Source of the DNA: Euryarchaeota archaeon UBA128
Lineage (GTDB): Archaea > Thermoplasmatota > Poseidoniia > Poseidoniales > Poseidoniaceae
DNA: 12,163 nucleotides
Direction: 5' to 3'
Assembly (NCBI GenBank): GCA_002496955.1
Contig: DALZ01000056.1
Coordinates: forward strand, 1 to 12,163
Position 1 is the stretch's first letter; each line of letters starts with the position of its first letter. The notes beneath the pieces were generated by a model. That model had not been told where the DNA came from and did not search any database. It worked only from the letters and a program-made list of their open reading frames with translations. Made by a program: the position numbers and the translations under genes. Shown here one piece after another: positions 6,134 through 12,163 of this stretch.

Positions 6134-6976
6134 TTACTTGTCTTGCCATTCAGCAGTTTTTCTTTGCATAAACGCGTCAACACCGATTTGTTTATCCTGG
6201 CTATCGAATAGTGCAGCAAATTCCCGTGCTTCAATTGCAATACCCTCATTGAGAGTGCTGTTTAATGCGGCTTTAATCGTCCGCTTTGCAACAGTTAATG
6301 TATAGACAGATTTGCTTGCGATTTTGTTTGCCATTGACATGGTAAATTCTTCCAATTCTTGGTGATTACAAACGTGATTTACTAATCCTATACGGTGCGC
6401 TTCAGCAGAATCAATCATTTCTCCGGTCATGATCATCTCTAGGGTTTTACCATAACCGAGTAGTTTTGCAAGGCGTTGAGTCGCCCCGTATCCCGGTATT
6501 AGTCCAAGATTTATTTCTGGCGTGCCGAATTTTGTTCTTTCCGATGCGATTCTAATATCGCATGAGCAGGCAACTTCGCATCCTCCACCCAAGGCAAAGC
6601 CATCAATCATGGCAATAGTTGGTTTGCTCAGTGACCATATTGCCTCAACTGCGTTATCGGTGAATTTGATTTTGGCTGCTGAACTATCCATGTCAACAAA
6701 TTCTGAGATGTCTGCTCCGGCAACAAAGGCGTTTGGCTTTTGCCGTTTACCTTCTTCAGCAGGTAGCGGTTTTGCCCCAGTAATTACTACACATCTAATC
6801 TCATCGTCAGATTCAACCAAGGCGCAGAACTCTTTCAGACAATCCATAACTTCTTTGTTGAGGGCATTGAGTTTGTTTGGTCGATTAATAGTAGCCAATG
6901 CAATATATCCTTTTATTGATTCATCAGTTACCGGTATTTTTTCCACGGTCAAAACATCGAGTTTGGGTTCGTTCAT
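6134..6976 (-). CDS. Enoyl-CoA hydratase/isomerase (crotonase) family protein
   Basis: Crotonase-fold enzymes stabilise an acyl-CoA enolate; this one is probably a 2-enoyl-CoA hydratase of fatty-acid or amino-acid degradation. Numbered from the ATG at 6976 (280 residues): NRPNKLNALN (31-40); the first oxyanion-hole strand AFVAGADISEF (83-93); GFALGGGCEVA (126-136), with Glu134 matching one catalytic glutamate of hydratases; and GTPEINLGLIPGYGATQRL (151-169), with Glu154 matching the other. Having both glutamates favours a true hydratase over isomerase relatives. A charged insertion (about 70-82, LPAEEGKRQKPN) precedes the oxyanion loop. The frame is open upstream to about 7099, but that would overlap the divergent ABC gene; the ATG at 6976 has a GATAAATC box (revcomp of 7003-7010) about 30 bases upstream and gives the normal family N-terminus. 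No thiolase or 3-hydroxyacyl-CoA dehydrogenase is in the window, so the pathway is not fixed. Confidence 0.92.
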   Translation of the reverse strand: MNEPKLDVLTVEKIPVTDESIKGYIALATINRPNKLNALNKEVMDCLKEFCALVESDDEIRCVVITGAKPLPAEEGKRQKPNAFVAGADISEFVDMDSSAAKIKFTDNAVEAIWSLSKPTIAMIDGFALGGGCEVACSCDIRIASERTKFGTPEINLGLIPGYGATQRLAKLLGYGKTLEMIMTGEMIDSAEAHRIGLVNHVCNHQELEEFTMSMANKIASKSVYTLTVAKRTIKAALNSTLNEGIAIEAREFAALFDSQDKQIGVDAFMQRKTAEWQDK

Positions 6977-7016
6977 GATTCGTCCACTGCGAACCACTTC
7001 ATGATTTATCCTATTA

Positions 7017-7028
7017 TGGATTAATCCA
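7017..7028. promoter_or_regulatory. Palindrome in the enoyl-CoA hydratase / ABC divergent promoter; possible operator
   Basis: TGGATTAATCCA is a perfect 12-base palindrome. Its arms extend further: TATTA (7012-7016) pairs with TAATA (7030-7034) if the single A at 7029 is bulged. It lies between a TATA-like box for the hydratase gene (7003-7010, minus strand) and the AT-rich stretch (about 7029-7036) that would be the TATA position for the ABC ATPase gene. That is where a dimeric repressor could control both. No regulator gene is nearby. Confidence 0.4.
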
Positions 7029-7061
7029 ATAATACAAAGAATAGAAGAGATAGGCAACATC

Positions 7062-7838
7062 ATGGGTGAGCAGATTCCATTGGTTAAAGCCATTGACATG
7101 GCTAAGAAGTATGGCGATTTTATCGCCTTACATCCACTAAATGTCGAGGTTCATTCAGGAGAGTTTTTTGGAGTGTTCGGTCCAAATGGCGCAGGCAAAT
7201 CCACATTTATTAAACTCTTAACAGGGCAGCTAAAACCCAGTAAAGGGCAAATCGAAGTTCTGGGAATAAATGCAACAAAATCACCGCAAAAAGTGAAAGC
7301 CAACATAGGCATTGTCCCAGAGTCAGAATCACCCCCATCATATCTCACGCCGGTCGAATTTTTGCAGTTTGTCGCCAAACTACGCGACATTGATAATAGC
7401 GAAGCCGAGGTTGAATATTGGCTAGATTGGTTTGGTTTGGAAGATAAGCGGAATACAATGTGCAAAGATTTGTCCAAGGGCCAACGGCAGAAAGTTATGC
7501 TAGCCTCGGCTTTTATCCACAAGCCAAAATTGCTATTCCTTGATGAACCATTTGCTAATCTAGATCCCATTTATCAGAGGAAATGTCGCCAATGGCTACT
7601 TGACCATGTTAGGGCTGGAGGCACAATTTTTCTTTGTTCCCACGTGCTGGAAATGGCTGAGCGAATGTGTAATAGAATGGCTATAATCAATGATGGCAAA
7701 GTACTAGCTGCTGGAACTGTGAGAGGGCTAAAAGAGAATCCCAACGAAACTCTAGAGGATGTGTTTATTCGTCTTGTAGGTAAATCAATTGAAGATGTTG
7801 AACGAATATTTGACCAAGCCCAGGGTGAGGAGGAGTAG
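7062..7838 (+). CDS. ABC transporter ATP-binding protein (ABC-2 exporter type)
   Basis: This is the nucleotide-binding subunit that powers the permease encoded next. The 258 residues contain Walker A GPNGAGKST (40-48), a Q-loop region IGIVPESES in which Glu87 replaces the usual Gln (seen in several ABC-2 ATPases), signature LSKGQRQK (137-144, LSGGQ variant), Walker B LLFLDEP (157-163, Asp161/Glu162), D-loop ANLDP (165-169) and switch His194 in LCSHV. The overall pattern resembles the DrrA/CcmA-like exporter group that moves lipids, drugs or polysaccharides out of the cell. Substrate cannot be inferred. The C-terminus (LEDVFIRLVG) is the usual end of this group. An AT-rich stretch (aataata, 7028-7034) lies about 30 bases before the ATG, fitting a short leader. 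The permease gene begins two bases after the stop. Confidence 0.95.
   Translation: MGEQIPLVKAIDMAKKYGDFIALHPLNVEVHSGEFFGVFGPNGAGKSTFIKLLTGQLKPSKGQIEVLGINATKSPQKVKANIGIVPESESPPSYLTPVEFLQFVAKLRDIDNSEAEVEYWLDWFGLEDKRNTMCKDLSKGQRQKVMLASAFIHKPKLLFLDEPFANLDPIYQRKCRQWLLDHVRAGGTIFLCSHVLEMAERMCNRMAIINDGKVLAAGTVRGLKENPNETLEDVFIRLVGKSIEDVERIFDQAQGEEE
7827..7833 (+). promoter_or_regulatory. Shine-Dalgarno site for the ABC permease
   Basis: GAGGAGG sits inside the last codons of the ATPase gene, seven bases before the permease ATG at 7841. It supports that start and indicates translation from a shared polycistronic message. Confidence 0.7.
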
Positions 7839-7840
7839 GC

Positions 7841-9535
7841 ATGTCGGGCGCCCACATTTCATCACGAGAGTGGGATGAGCGAGATGATTCAACTGCGTTC
7901 TTGACGCTGGGGACCTACACAGGTGGTCAGAAACTTCTCACTCCATTGCGCGGTCTGTCGTCATTCAAAGCAACCTTCCTGGTGATGTTCAAAGAGGAAC
8001 TGCGCAAAAATATTGAATTCGCCAAAGCAAGACAGATGGTATTGTTTCCATTACTGCTCGCATTGGTAACCATGGTATCAACGATTGGCTTGCAATTTTT
8101 AGTAGGTGATTCAGCGGCCCAAACTAGCGATACTGAGGCTAATAGTTTCACATGGCAGGAACTTAGATTTGCGCTTCATTTACCACTCCTTATGTTTAGT
8201 TTAGGAATGGGAACTTTCGCATTTATGGGCAGGGATGCATTAGTAAGAAGAACGGCAACTAAGAATCACCTATTAGCCTCGCCAGCACTGCAACCGTTGC
8301 CAAACTCGATGGCACATTTTGCTTATTTTGTCAAAGATTTAGTGTTTTACGTGTTACTGATACTAACTCCAATCATTTTAGGTATGGGTCTGGGAAAAGC
8401 GCTAGATACTTTTCTTGGCATAACCACTCCTCTTCGATATTCCAGTTTGCCGTGGACTTGGTTTGCCATGGTTGCGACTTTGGCTCAAGGACTAGCAATA
8501 TCGTTTCTTGCATCAGCATTGTGGATGAGAGGTAGGCCATTTACTACTCTTGGCCCACCAGCAGTAATCTTGTTTGGAGTTATACTTGGTGTCGGTGTTT
8601 TTGATGCAGAATTAGTGCTGATTGGGCTACACATTCAAACTAGTAAAAACCTAATTTTGGGGGCGGCTGGTTTTGGTGGATTTTTATTATTGGGCTACCT
8701 ATCGTCTCTGTTGATAGTCGATGATTTTGACGTGAGTGTTGTTGAAAAGGGTGACCTCTTCAAACCTACATACCGTAAATTGTCATTTCTCGGTAGCGGT
8801 GAAATAAGACTAATAGTTGCGAAGGAATTTGTTGACCTATTTCGTTCTGGCTCAATTAAGAAAATGGTAGTATCCTATACAATACCCCTTGCAGTTCTGC
8901 TGGGTATGGCTTGGTTAATCGACTTCGCAGAGGCGCCAATACCGATCAATTTACTATCCTATGCACCATTTTTGGGCTTTTTTGGATTTAATTTTTATTC
9001 TTGGCTAACCATTCTTGATTCACCAGAATTCATGAACGGATTACCAGTTAGAGTACCCCAACTGATTAGGGCTAAGGTCTTGGTATACTTCTTGATAACC
9101 TCATGGATATCGCTGGCCTTTATCGTGTTGATGGCATGGCGGTTAGATGAGTGGGCATCTCTGCCAACTAGTATAGTGGTAATGTTTGCCAATTCAATTT
9201 ACATCGTCGCACTCACTGCCTTTTTGATGGGCTTGCGGCCGAACAAAGCCATTTTTGATGCCTCGATTATGGTATGGTTTTGGGTCGGAACCGTATTGCC
9301 TTTACTTGGCCTGTTCTTGTTATCCTTTACTCAGGGCGATGTTTCCCTATATGGCAACTGGTGGGAGCGAGCTTCGCAGGACGGACTAGCAGCGACTGCT
9401 GGAATGTATGATGAAACCATGGTCAGGCAAGGCTATGTTGGCATGCTGGCGATATCCGGTTTCCTTTTGTTTGCTTCAGCGGTGTTGTGGAAACTAATGG
9501 ATAGGCGTTGGGGAAGCGCTGAATTTAGTAATTAA
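7841..9535 (+). CDS. ABC-2 type permease, about 12 membrane helices (two fused halves)
   Basis: A 564-residue integral membrane protein, probably the channel subunit for the ATPase encoded just upstream. Hydrophobic segments by eye: 66-87, 110-129, 160-183, 205-229, 240-262, 270-292, 342-360, 370-392, 410-433, 442-464, 476-496 and 531-550. It appears to contain two ABC-2 permease halves in tandem. Each begins with an amphipathic KE-containing helix before its first membrane span: LVMFKEELRKNIEF (47-60) and LIVAKEFVDLFRSGS (324-338). Typical ABC-2 permeases have six helices and dimerise, so one copy of this protein could form the whole pore. The N-terminal 45 residues are polar and cytosolic. 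Clear Shine-Dalgarno at 7827-7833. The next gene starts 72 bases downstream. No substrate-specific motif is visible. Confidence 0.88.
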   Translation: MSGAHISSREWDERDDSTAFLTLGTYTGGQKLLTPLRGLSSFKATFLVMFKEELRKNIEFAKARQMVLFPLLLALVTMVSTIGLQFLVGDSAAQTSDTEANSFTWQELRFALHLPLLMFSLGMGTFAFMGRDALVRRTATKNHLLASPALQPLPNSMAHFAYFVKDLVFYVLLILTPIILGMGLGKALDTFLGITTPLRYSSLPWTWFAMVATLAQGLAISFLASALWMRGRPFTTLGPPAVILFGVILGVGVFDAELVLIGLHIQTSKNLILGAAGFGGFLLLGYLSSLLIVDDFDVSVVEKGDLFKPTYRKLSFLGSGEIRLIVAKEFVDLFRSGSIKKMVVSYTIPLAVLLGMAWLIDFAEAPIPINLLSYAPFLGFFGFNFYSWLTILDSPEFMNGLPVRVPQLIRAKVLVYFLITSWISLAFIVLMAWRLDEWASLPTSIVVMFANSIYIVALTAFLMGLRPNKAIFDASIMVWFWVGTVLPLLGLFLLSFTQGDVSLYGNWWERASQDGLAATAGMYDETMVRQGYVGMLAISGFLLFASAVLWKLMDRRWGSAEFSN

Positions 9536-9577
9536 TGCACTATGGGTTGAAAAACATTCATAATGAATAATAGTTAC

Positions 9578-9583
9578 TTTATT
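9578..9583 (+). promoter_or_regulatory. TATA-like box for the UPF0200 kinase gene
   Basis: tttatt within an AT-rich stretch, centred about 27 bases before the ATG at 9608. This is the distance expected for a leaderless archaeal transcript and argues for 9608 over the in-frame ATG at 9563, which would lie upstream of the box. Confidence 0.4.
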
Positions 9584-9607
9584 GTGTCATTCACTGCTGG
9601 ATGCATC

Positions 9608-10168
9608 ATGGGCCATGCGGTAGCAGTGTGCGGAATGCCCGGTTCGGGCAAAGGCGAATTTGCCAAGATTATTGCGCGCTGCGGAATACCGGTTCGATCG
9701 ATGGGAGATATGATTCGTGCAGAGGTTAAATCGCGCCGCTTAACCGAGAGCCCAGCAATTTATGGCGAAGTGGCAGCAGATCTTAGGGCTAACTTTGGTG
9801 AGGATGTTTTAGCGGTAAGGCTCGCCGATGAGGTCACTCAATTAATGAAAGAACACGATATAGTTTTGATTGATGGCATGCGTGGAACAGCAGAGTATGA
9901 AATATTCAAACAAAGATGGTCTCCGAATTTCTCAAGCATAGCAATCATCGCCGATAAAGAGGTGCGATTTCACCGAATACAAGCAAGGGGTAGGTCAGAG
10001 GATGGCGACTGGGAACAGTTCCAGATAAGGGAAGCAAGAGAAGCGGGTTGGGGATTACAGACACTGATTGAAACTGCAGAATACAAATTAAGCAATGAAT
10101 CCAGCCTCGAAGACTTAGTTAAAGCGACTAATAATTGGTTGGTTGAGTTCAGACAATATGGGCTATGA
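9608..10168 (+). CDS. UPF0200-family P-loop nucleotide kinase-like protein
   Basis: This 186-residue protein belongs to the archaeal UPF0200 group, P-loop proteins resembling dephospho-CoA and nucleoside monophosphate kinases. The physiological substrate of the group is, to my knowledge, not settled. Motifs: Walker A CGMPGSGKGEFAK (8-20); MGDMIRAEV (32-40), a hallmark of the family; YGEVAADLR (52-60); the strand VLIDGMRG (86-93) with Asp89; and a lid-like FHRIQARGRSEDGDWEQF (121-138) with several arginines. I chose the ATG at 9608 because homologues have the P-loop within the first dozen residues and a TATA-like box lies 27 bases upstream. Starting at 9563 would add 15 residues (NNSYFIVSFTAGC) without family support. 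It stands between an ABC operon and the secretion ATPase with no evident functional tie to either. Confidence 0.88.
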   Translation: MGHAVAVCGMPGSGKGEFAKIIARCGIPVRSMGDMIRAEVKSRRLTESPAIYGEVAADLRANFGEDVLAVRLADEVTQLMKEHDIVLIDGMRGTAEYEIFKQRWSPNFSSIAIIADKEVRFHRIQARGRSEDGDWEQFQIREAREAGWGLQTLIETAEYKLSNESSLEDLVKATNNWLVEFRQYGL

Positions 10169-10200
10169 GACATCATATTTGGTCATAGTGTGGCCATATT
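10163..10200. promoter_or_regulatory. Inverted repeats and AT-rich box before the secretion ATPase gene
   Basis: Perfect six-base arms ctatga (10163-10168, covering the kinase stop) and tcatag (10183-10188) flank a 14-base loop. An imperfect ten-base pair, tatttggtca (10176-10185) and tggccatatt (10191-10200), overlaps it. The catatttta stretch (about 10195-10203) is TATA-like and would give transcription from roughly 10225. These could be an operator or only AT-rich chance matches. Confidence 0.25.
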
Positions 10201-10239
10201 TTACCTTGGTTTCACCGAAGTGTTATAGTTATCCAATGC

Positions 10240-11805
10240 TTGTCATCAATTGCATCGGCTGGGGGATATGGTTTGGCTAGGAAGCGGGGGAAGCGCGGAG
10301 ATTCGAGAAAACGGCAGCGCGCTCAGCAAAGAGCCCAGTATGACGAACTTGACAAATATCCAGTAATGCCGCCACATGCGTTTGCCAGAATCGTTCGTGA
10401 CAAAGCGACCCTCAACATAATTTATCAAATAATCGAACCACCTATGACCAAAAAAGAAGAGCAGTATCGCGAAGAGATAATGGATATTTTTATTCGGTCA
10501 CTAACAGCTAACATTGACGAAATCGATGCTAATCCTGAAGCCTACCTCAGAACCGGTATGGATAAAGTGATAAAATCGTACGGAATGAAAATAAACAAAA
10601 AATCCAAATCAAAAATTTTCTATTACCTGAGAAGAGATTTGATTGGTTATGGTGACATGGATGTTTTGATGAATGATGCTAATGTTGAAGACATTTCGTG
10701 TGATGGTACCAATGTCCCTATTTTCGCTTATCACCGCAAGTTCGAATCGGTAGAAACGACATGTGTTTGGAAAACCGATGATGAATTAGAATCATACGTC
10801 ATCAAGCTAGCACAACGGTGTGGAAAACACATTTCAGTTGCCGATCCTTTGTTAGATGCCACACTGATGGACGGTTCGAGAATCGTCATGAAATTAGGTC
10901 ATGAAGTATCGACAAGAGGCTCGTCATTCTGTATCAGGAGATTTAAGGACGACCCGTTTTCTCCAGCGGATATTATTGCTTTCAGAACCATGTCGTCGCT
11001 TATGGTTTCTTACCTCTGGATTGCCTTCCAAAATGAAGTTCCAATGCTGTTTGTTGGTGGAACCGCATCTGGTAAAACAACGACTTTGAACGCAATGTGT
11101 ATCTTTATTCCTTGGCAAATGAAAATCGTGTCGATAGAATCGACAAGAGAAGTAAACATACCTCAACCAAACTGGGTGCCTGGGCTGACTAGGCAAGGTT
11201 TTGGTGGCGAATCAACAGAGGGCGTCATAGGTGAGTTCGAACTGTTGAAAGCAGCTCTGAGAGAGCGGCCAGAATATATTATCGTGGGTGAAATTCGTGG
11301 TGCTGAAGCCTATGTTCTGTTCCAAGCAATGGCAACAGGGCATTGTGCTTACTCTACAGTTCACGCAGACTCAGTGCCATCATTGGTTCATCGTCTTGAG
11401 AACAAACCAATCGATATACCTCGTGTGCTGTTGCCGGCATTAGAAGCATGCTCGATTCAAATACAAACCAGAATCAATGGTAAGCGTGTCAGAAGAACGA
11501 AGCAATTAGTAGAAATTGTTGGTATAGACCCAAATTCCTTGGAGGTCATCACCAATGAGGTATTCCGCTGGGATGTGACGTCAGACGATTTTATTTTCAG
11601 CGGCAAGTCATATGTTCTTGAGAAAATCATGGTCAAATTAAATTATTCGCAGGATGACATGCGAAGAGAACTAAGAACACGTAAGCGGATACTTGAGTGG
11701 ATGGTCCTAAACGATATAAGAAAGGCTGATCAAGTTTCTCAGATTGTTACAGAATATTATGTACGTCCTAATGAAATTCTAGCTCGCGTCGATGGACTAC
11801 GTTGA
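10240..11805 (+). CDS. Type IV filament / secretion system ATPase (FlaI/GspE/VirB11 superfamily)
   Basis: A hexameric cytosolic motor that drives assembly of type IV pilin-like filaments (archaellum or pilus) together with a FlaJ-type platform. Numbered from a TTG start (521 residues): a strongly basic N-terminal tail (13-32); an N-terminal domain with LIGYGDMDVLMND (134-146); FCIRRF (230-235); Walker A GGTASGKTTT (273-282); an Asp-box equivalent SIESTREV (298-305); Walker B YIIVGEIRG (346-354) with Glu351; and a His box GHCAYSTVHADS (367-378). There is no in-frame ATG until 10366 (Met43), which would remove the basic tail but leave the conserved YPVMPPHAF region only in part. TTG at 10240 or TTG at 10273 (preceded by GGGGGA) are the likely starts. 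FlaH, which usually precedes flaI in archaellum operons, is absent, so a pilus or other filament is as likely as an archaellum. The platform gene follows 14 bases later. Confidence 0.9.
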   Translation: MSSIASAGGYGLARKRGKRGDSRKRQRAQQRAQYDELDKYPVMPPHAFARIVRDKATLNIIYQIIEPPMTKKEEQYREEIMDIFIRSLTANIDEIDANPEAYLRTGMDKVIKSYGMKINKKSKSKIFYYLRRDLIGYGDMDVLMNDANVEDISCDGTNVPIFAYHRKFESVETTCVWKTDDELESYVIKLAQRCGKHISVADPLLDATLMDGSRIVMKLGHEVSTRGSSFCIRRFKDDPFSPADIIAFRTMSSLMVSYLWIAFQNEVPMLFVGGTASGKTTTLNAMCIFIPWQMKIVSIESTREVNIPQPNWVPGLTRQGFGGESTEGVIGEFELLKAALRERPEYIIVGEIRGAEAYVLFQAMATGHCAYSTVHADSVPSLVHRLENKPIDIPRVLLPALEACSIQIQTRINGKRVRRTKQLVEIVGIDPNSLEVITNEVFRWDVTSDDFIFSGKSYVLEKIMVKLNYSQDDMRRELRTRKRILEWMVLNDIRKADQVSQIVTEYYVRPNEILARVDGLR

Positions 11806-11813
11806 GGGAGGAG
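11806..11813 (+). promoter_or_regulatory. Strong Shine-Dalgarno site for the platform protein gene
   Basis: GGGAGGAG directly follows the ATPase stop codon and lies six bases before the ATG at 11820. It is among the best ribosome-binding matches in the window, fixes the downstream start and marks the two genes as one operon. Confidence 0.75.
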
Positions 11814-11819
11814 ACTCGA

Positions 11820-12163
11820 ATGGAACTTACCGCATGGCAAAGATTCTGCAATAGAATTTTAGGCAGATTGCTGAAGAAACGGGCACGAAAAGATGCAACA
11901 CTCTCAGAAAATCTGGTAAAAGGTTCTATGGGCATTATGCCAGAGGTCTATCTGTCTACGGTAATTTTTACTTCGATCGCAATCGCCTTGGTATGCTGGG
12001 GAATAATCGGTATCTTTTACTTGCCCGAAGTTGGAGTGATTGCATTCTGGGAAAGCCTACAAGACCCTGCGACAATAAATCCCTGCCTCGACTGGGAATA
12101 TTGGGAACCAGAATTAGTTGACAAATCTAAGCCAGGCAATGGGTGCCCAGAATATGCGACAAG
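11820..12163 (+). CDS. FlaJ/TadC-like (GspF-type) membrane platform protein, 3' partial
   Basis: The frame from the ATG at 11820 stays open to the window edge, giving 114 residues of a longer protein. The visible part has a basic amphipathic N-terminus (MELTAWQRFCNRILGRLLKK, then RARKD), a short segment ending in MGIMPEVYL (37-45), and a first membrane helix (about 46-68, rich in Ile/Ala/Val). This N-terminal layout, and the position right behind a FlaI/GspE ATPase, identify it as the inner-membrane platform that the ATPase turns or pushes during filament assembly. After the first helix comes a polar, acidic and Trp-rich stretch of at least 40 residues (about 70-114) with Cys89 and Cys109. 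FlaJ proteins usually have only a short turn there. The diagnostic FlaJ cytosolic domains lie beyond the window, so the family call rests mostly on context. Confidence 0.75.
   Translation, partial: MELTAWQRFCNRILGRLLKKRARKDATLSENLVKGSMGIMPEVYLSTVIFTSIAIALVCWGIIGIFYLPEVGVIAFWESLQDPATINPCLDWEYWEPELVDKSKPGNGCPEYAT

Noticed and set aside
6522..7004. 160-codon open frame on the plus strand opposite the enoyl-CoA hydratase gene
   Set aside because: It is the antisense shadow of a well-conserved crotonase; it is Ser/Pro-rich without motifs.
6977..7099. N-terminal extension of 41 residues on the enoyl-CoA hydratase
   Set aside because: It would overlap the start of the divergent ABC gene and cover both promoter boxes and the palindrome; crotonases begin near the ATG at 6976.
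7151..7855. Two minus-strand open frames opposite the ABC ATPase gene
   Set aside because: The plus strand encodes every ABC ATPase motif in order; the antisense products are low-complexity Ser/Pro/Thr sequence.
10236..10360. ATG at 10236 or 10268 as start of the secretion ATPase, or a frameshift there
   Set aside because: Both ATGs are out of frame with the conserved protein and their frames stop early. The in-frame sequence encodes a plausible basic tail without interruption, so a non-ATG start is simpler.
1..12163. Mobile element, defence island, CRISPR array or tRNA gene
   Set aside because: No transposase, integrase, terminal repeats, spaced direct repeats or cloverleaf pattern was seen; the gene content is mostly housekeeping.

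Overview
This window comes from an archaeal genome. The clearest markers are a stand-alone Bud32 kinase of the KEOPS complex, a UPF0200-family P-loop kinase, and a FlaI/GspE-type secretion ATPase followed by a FlaJ-like membrane protein. Promoter spacing also fits: several genes have an AT-rich TATA-like box 25-30 bases before the start codon, as in leaderless archaeal transcripts. The AT-leaning composition, dense packing and gene content suggest an uncultured planktonic euryarchaeon such as Marine Group II/III (Thermoplasmatota). That placement is inference; the archaeal assignment is firm.

Layout. Positions 1-1605 (+) hold the 3' part of a PAP2-family membrane phosphatase joined to a large, sequon-rich external domain. 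It converges on nadA (1611-2765, -), quinolinate synthase of NAD biosynthesis. Divergent from nadA is bud32 (2850-3533, +), which converges with a one-base gap on a ferritin-like gene (3535-3942, -). Upstream of that on the same strand is crcB (4036-4407, -), a fluoride channel. Divergent from crcB is a probable two-gene unit: rdgB (4510-5178, +), an ITP/XTP pyrophosphatase, and an unrecognised two-helix membrane protein with acidic, coiled-coil and Pro-Leu regions (5209-6120, +). This converges on an enoyl-CoA hydratase gene (6134-6976, -). A divergent promoter region with a notable palindrome separates it from an ABC exporter operon, ATPase (7062-7838, +) then a 12-helix permease (7841-9535, +). 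Then come a UPF0200 kinase (9608-10168, +), the type IV filament/secretion ATPase (10240-11805, +) and the start of its FlaJ/TadC-like platform protein (11820 to the window edge).

How the genes work together. Most are single housekeeping functions: NAD synthesis, tRNA t6A modification, nucleotide-pool cleaning, fluoride efflux, iron handling and acyl-CoA metabolism. Real partnerships are the ABC ATPase/permease pair and the secretion ATPase/platform pair. Rather than an obvious new defence or mobile system, the unusual material is in protein architecture: the PAP2 fusion, an insertion in RdgB, altered metal ligands in the ferritin-like protein, a fused tandem permease, and a FlaJ-like protein with a long cysteine-bearing external loop. 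No stretch longer than 300 bases lacks a gene, and I see no tRNA, rRNA, CRISPR array, insertion sequence or integrase.
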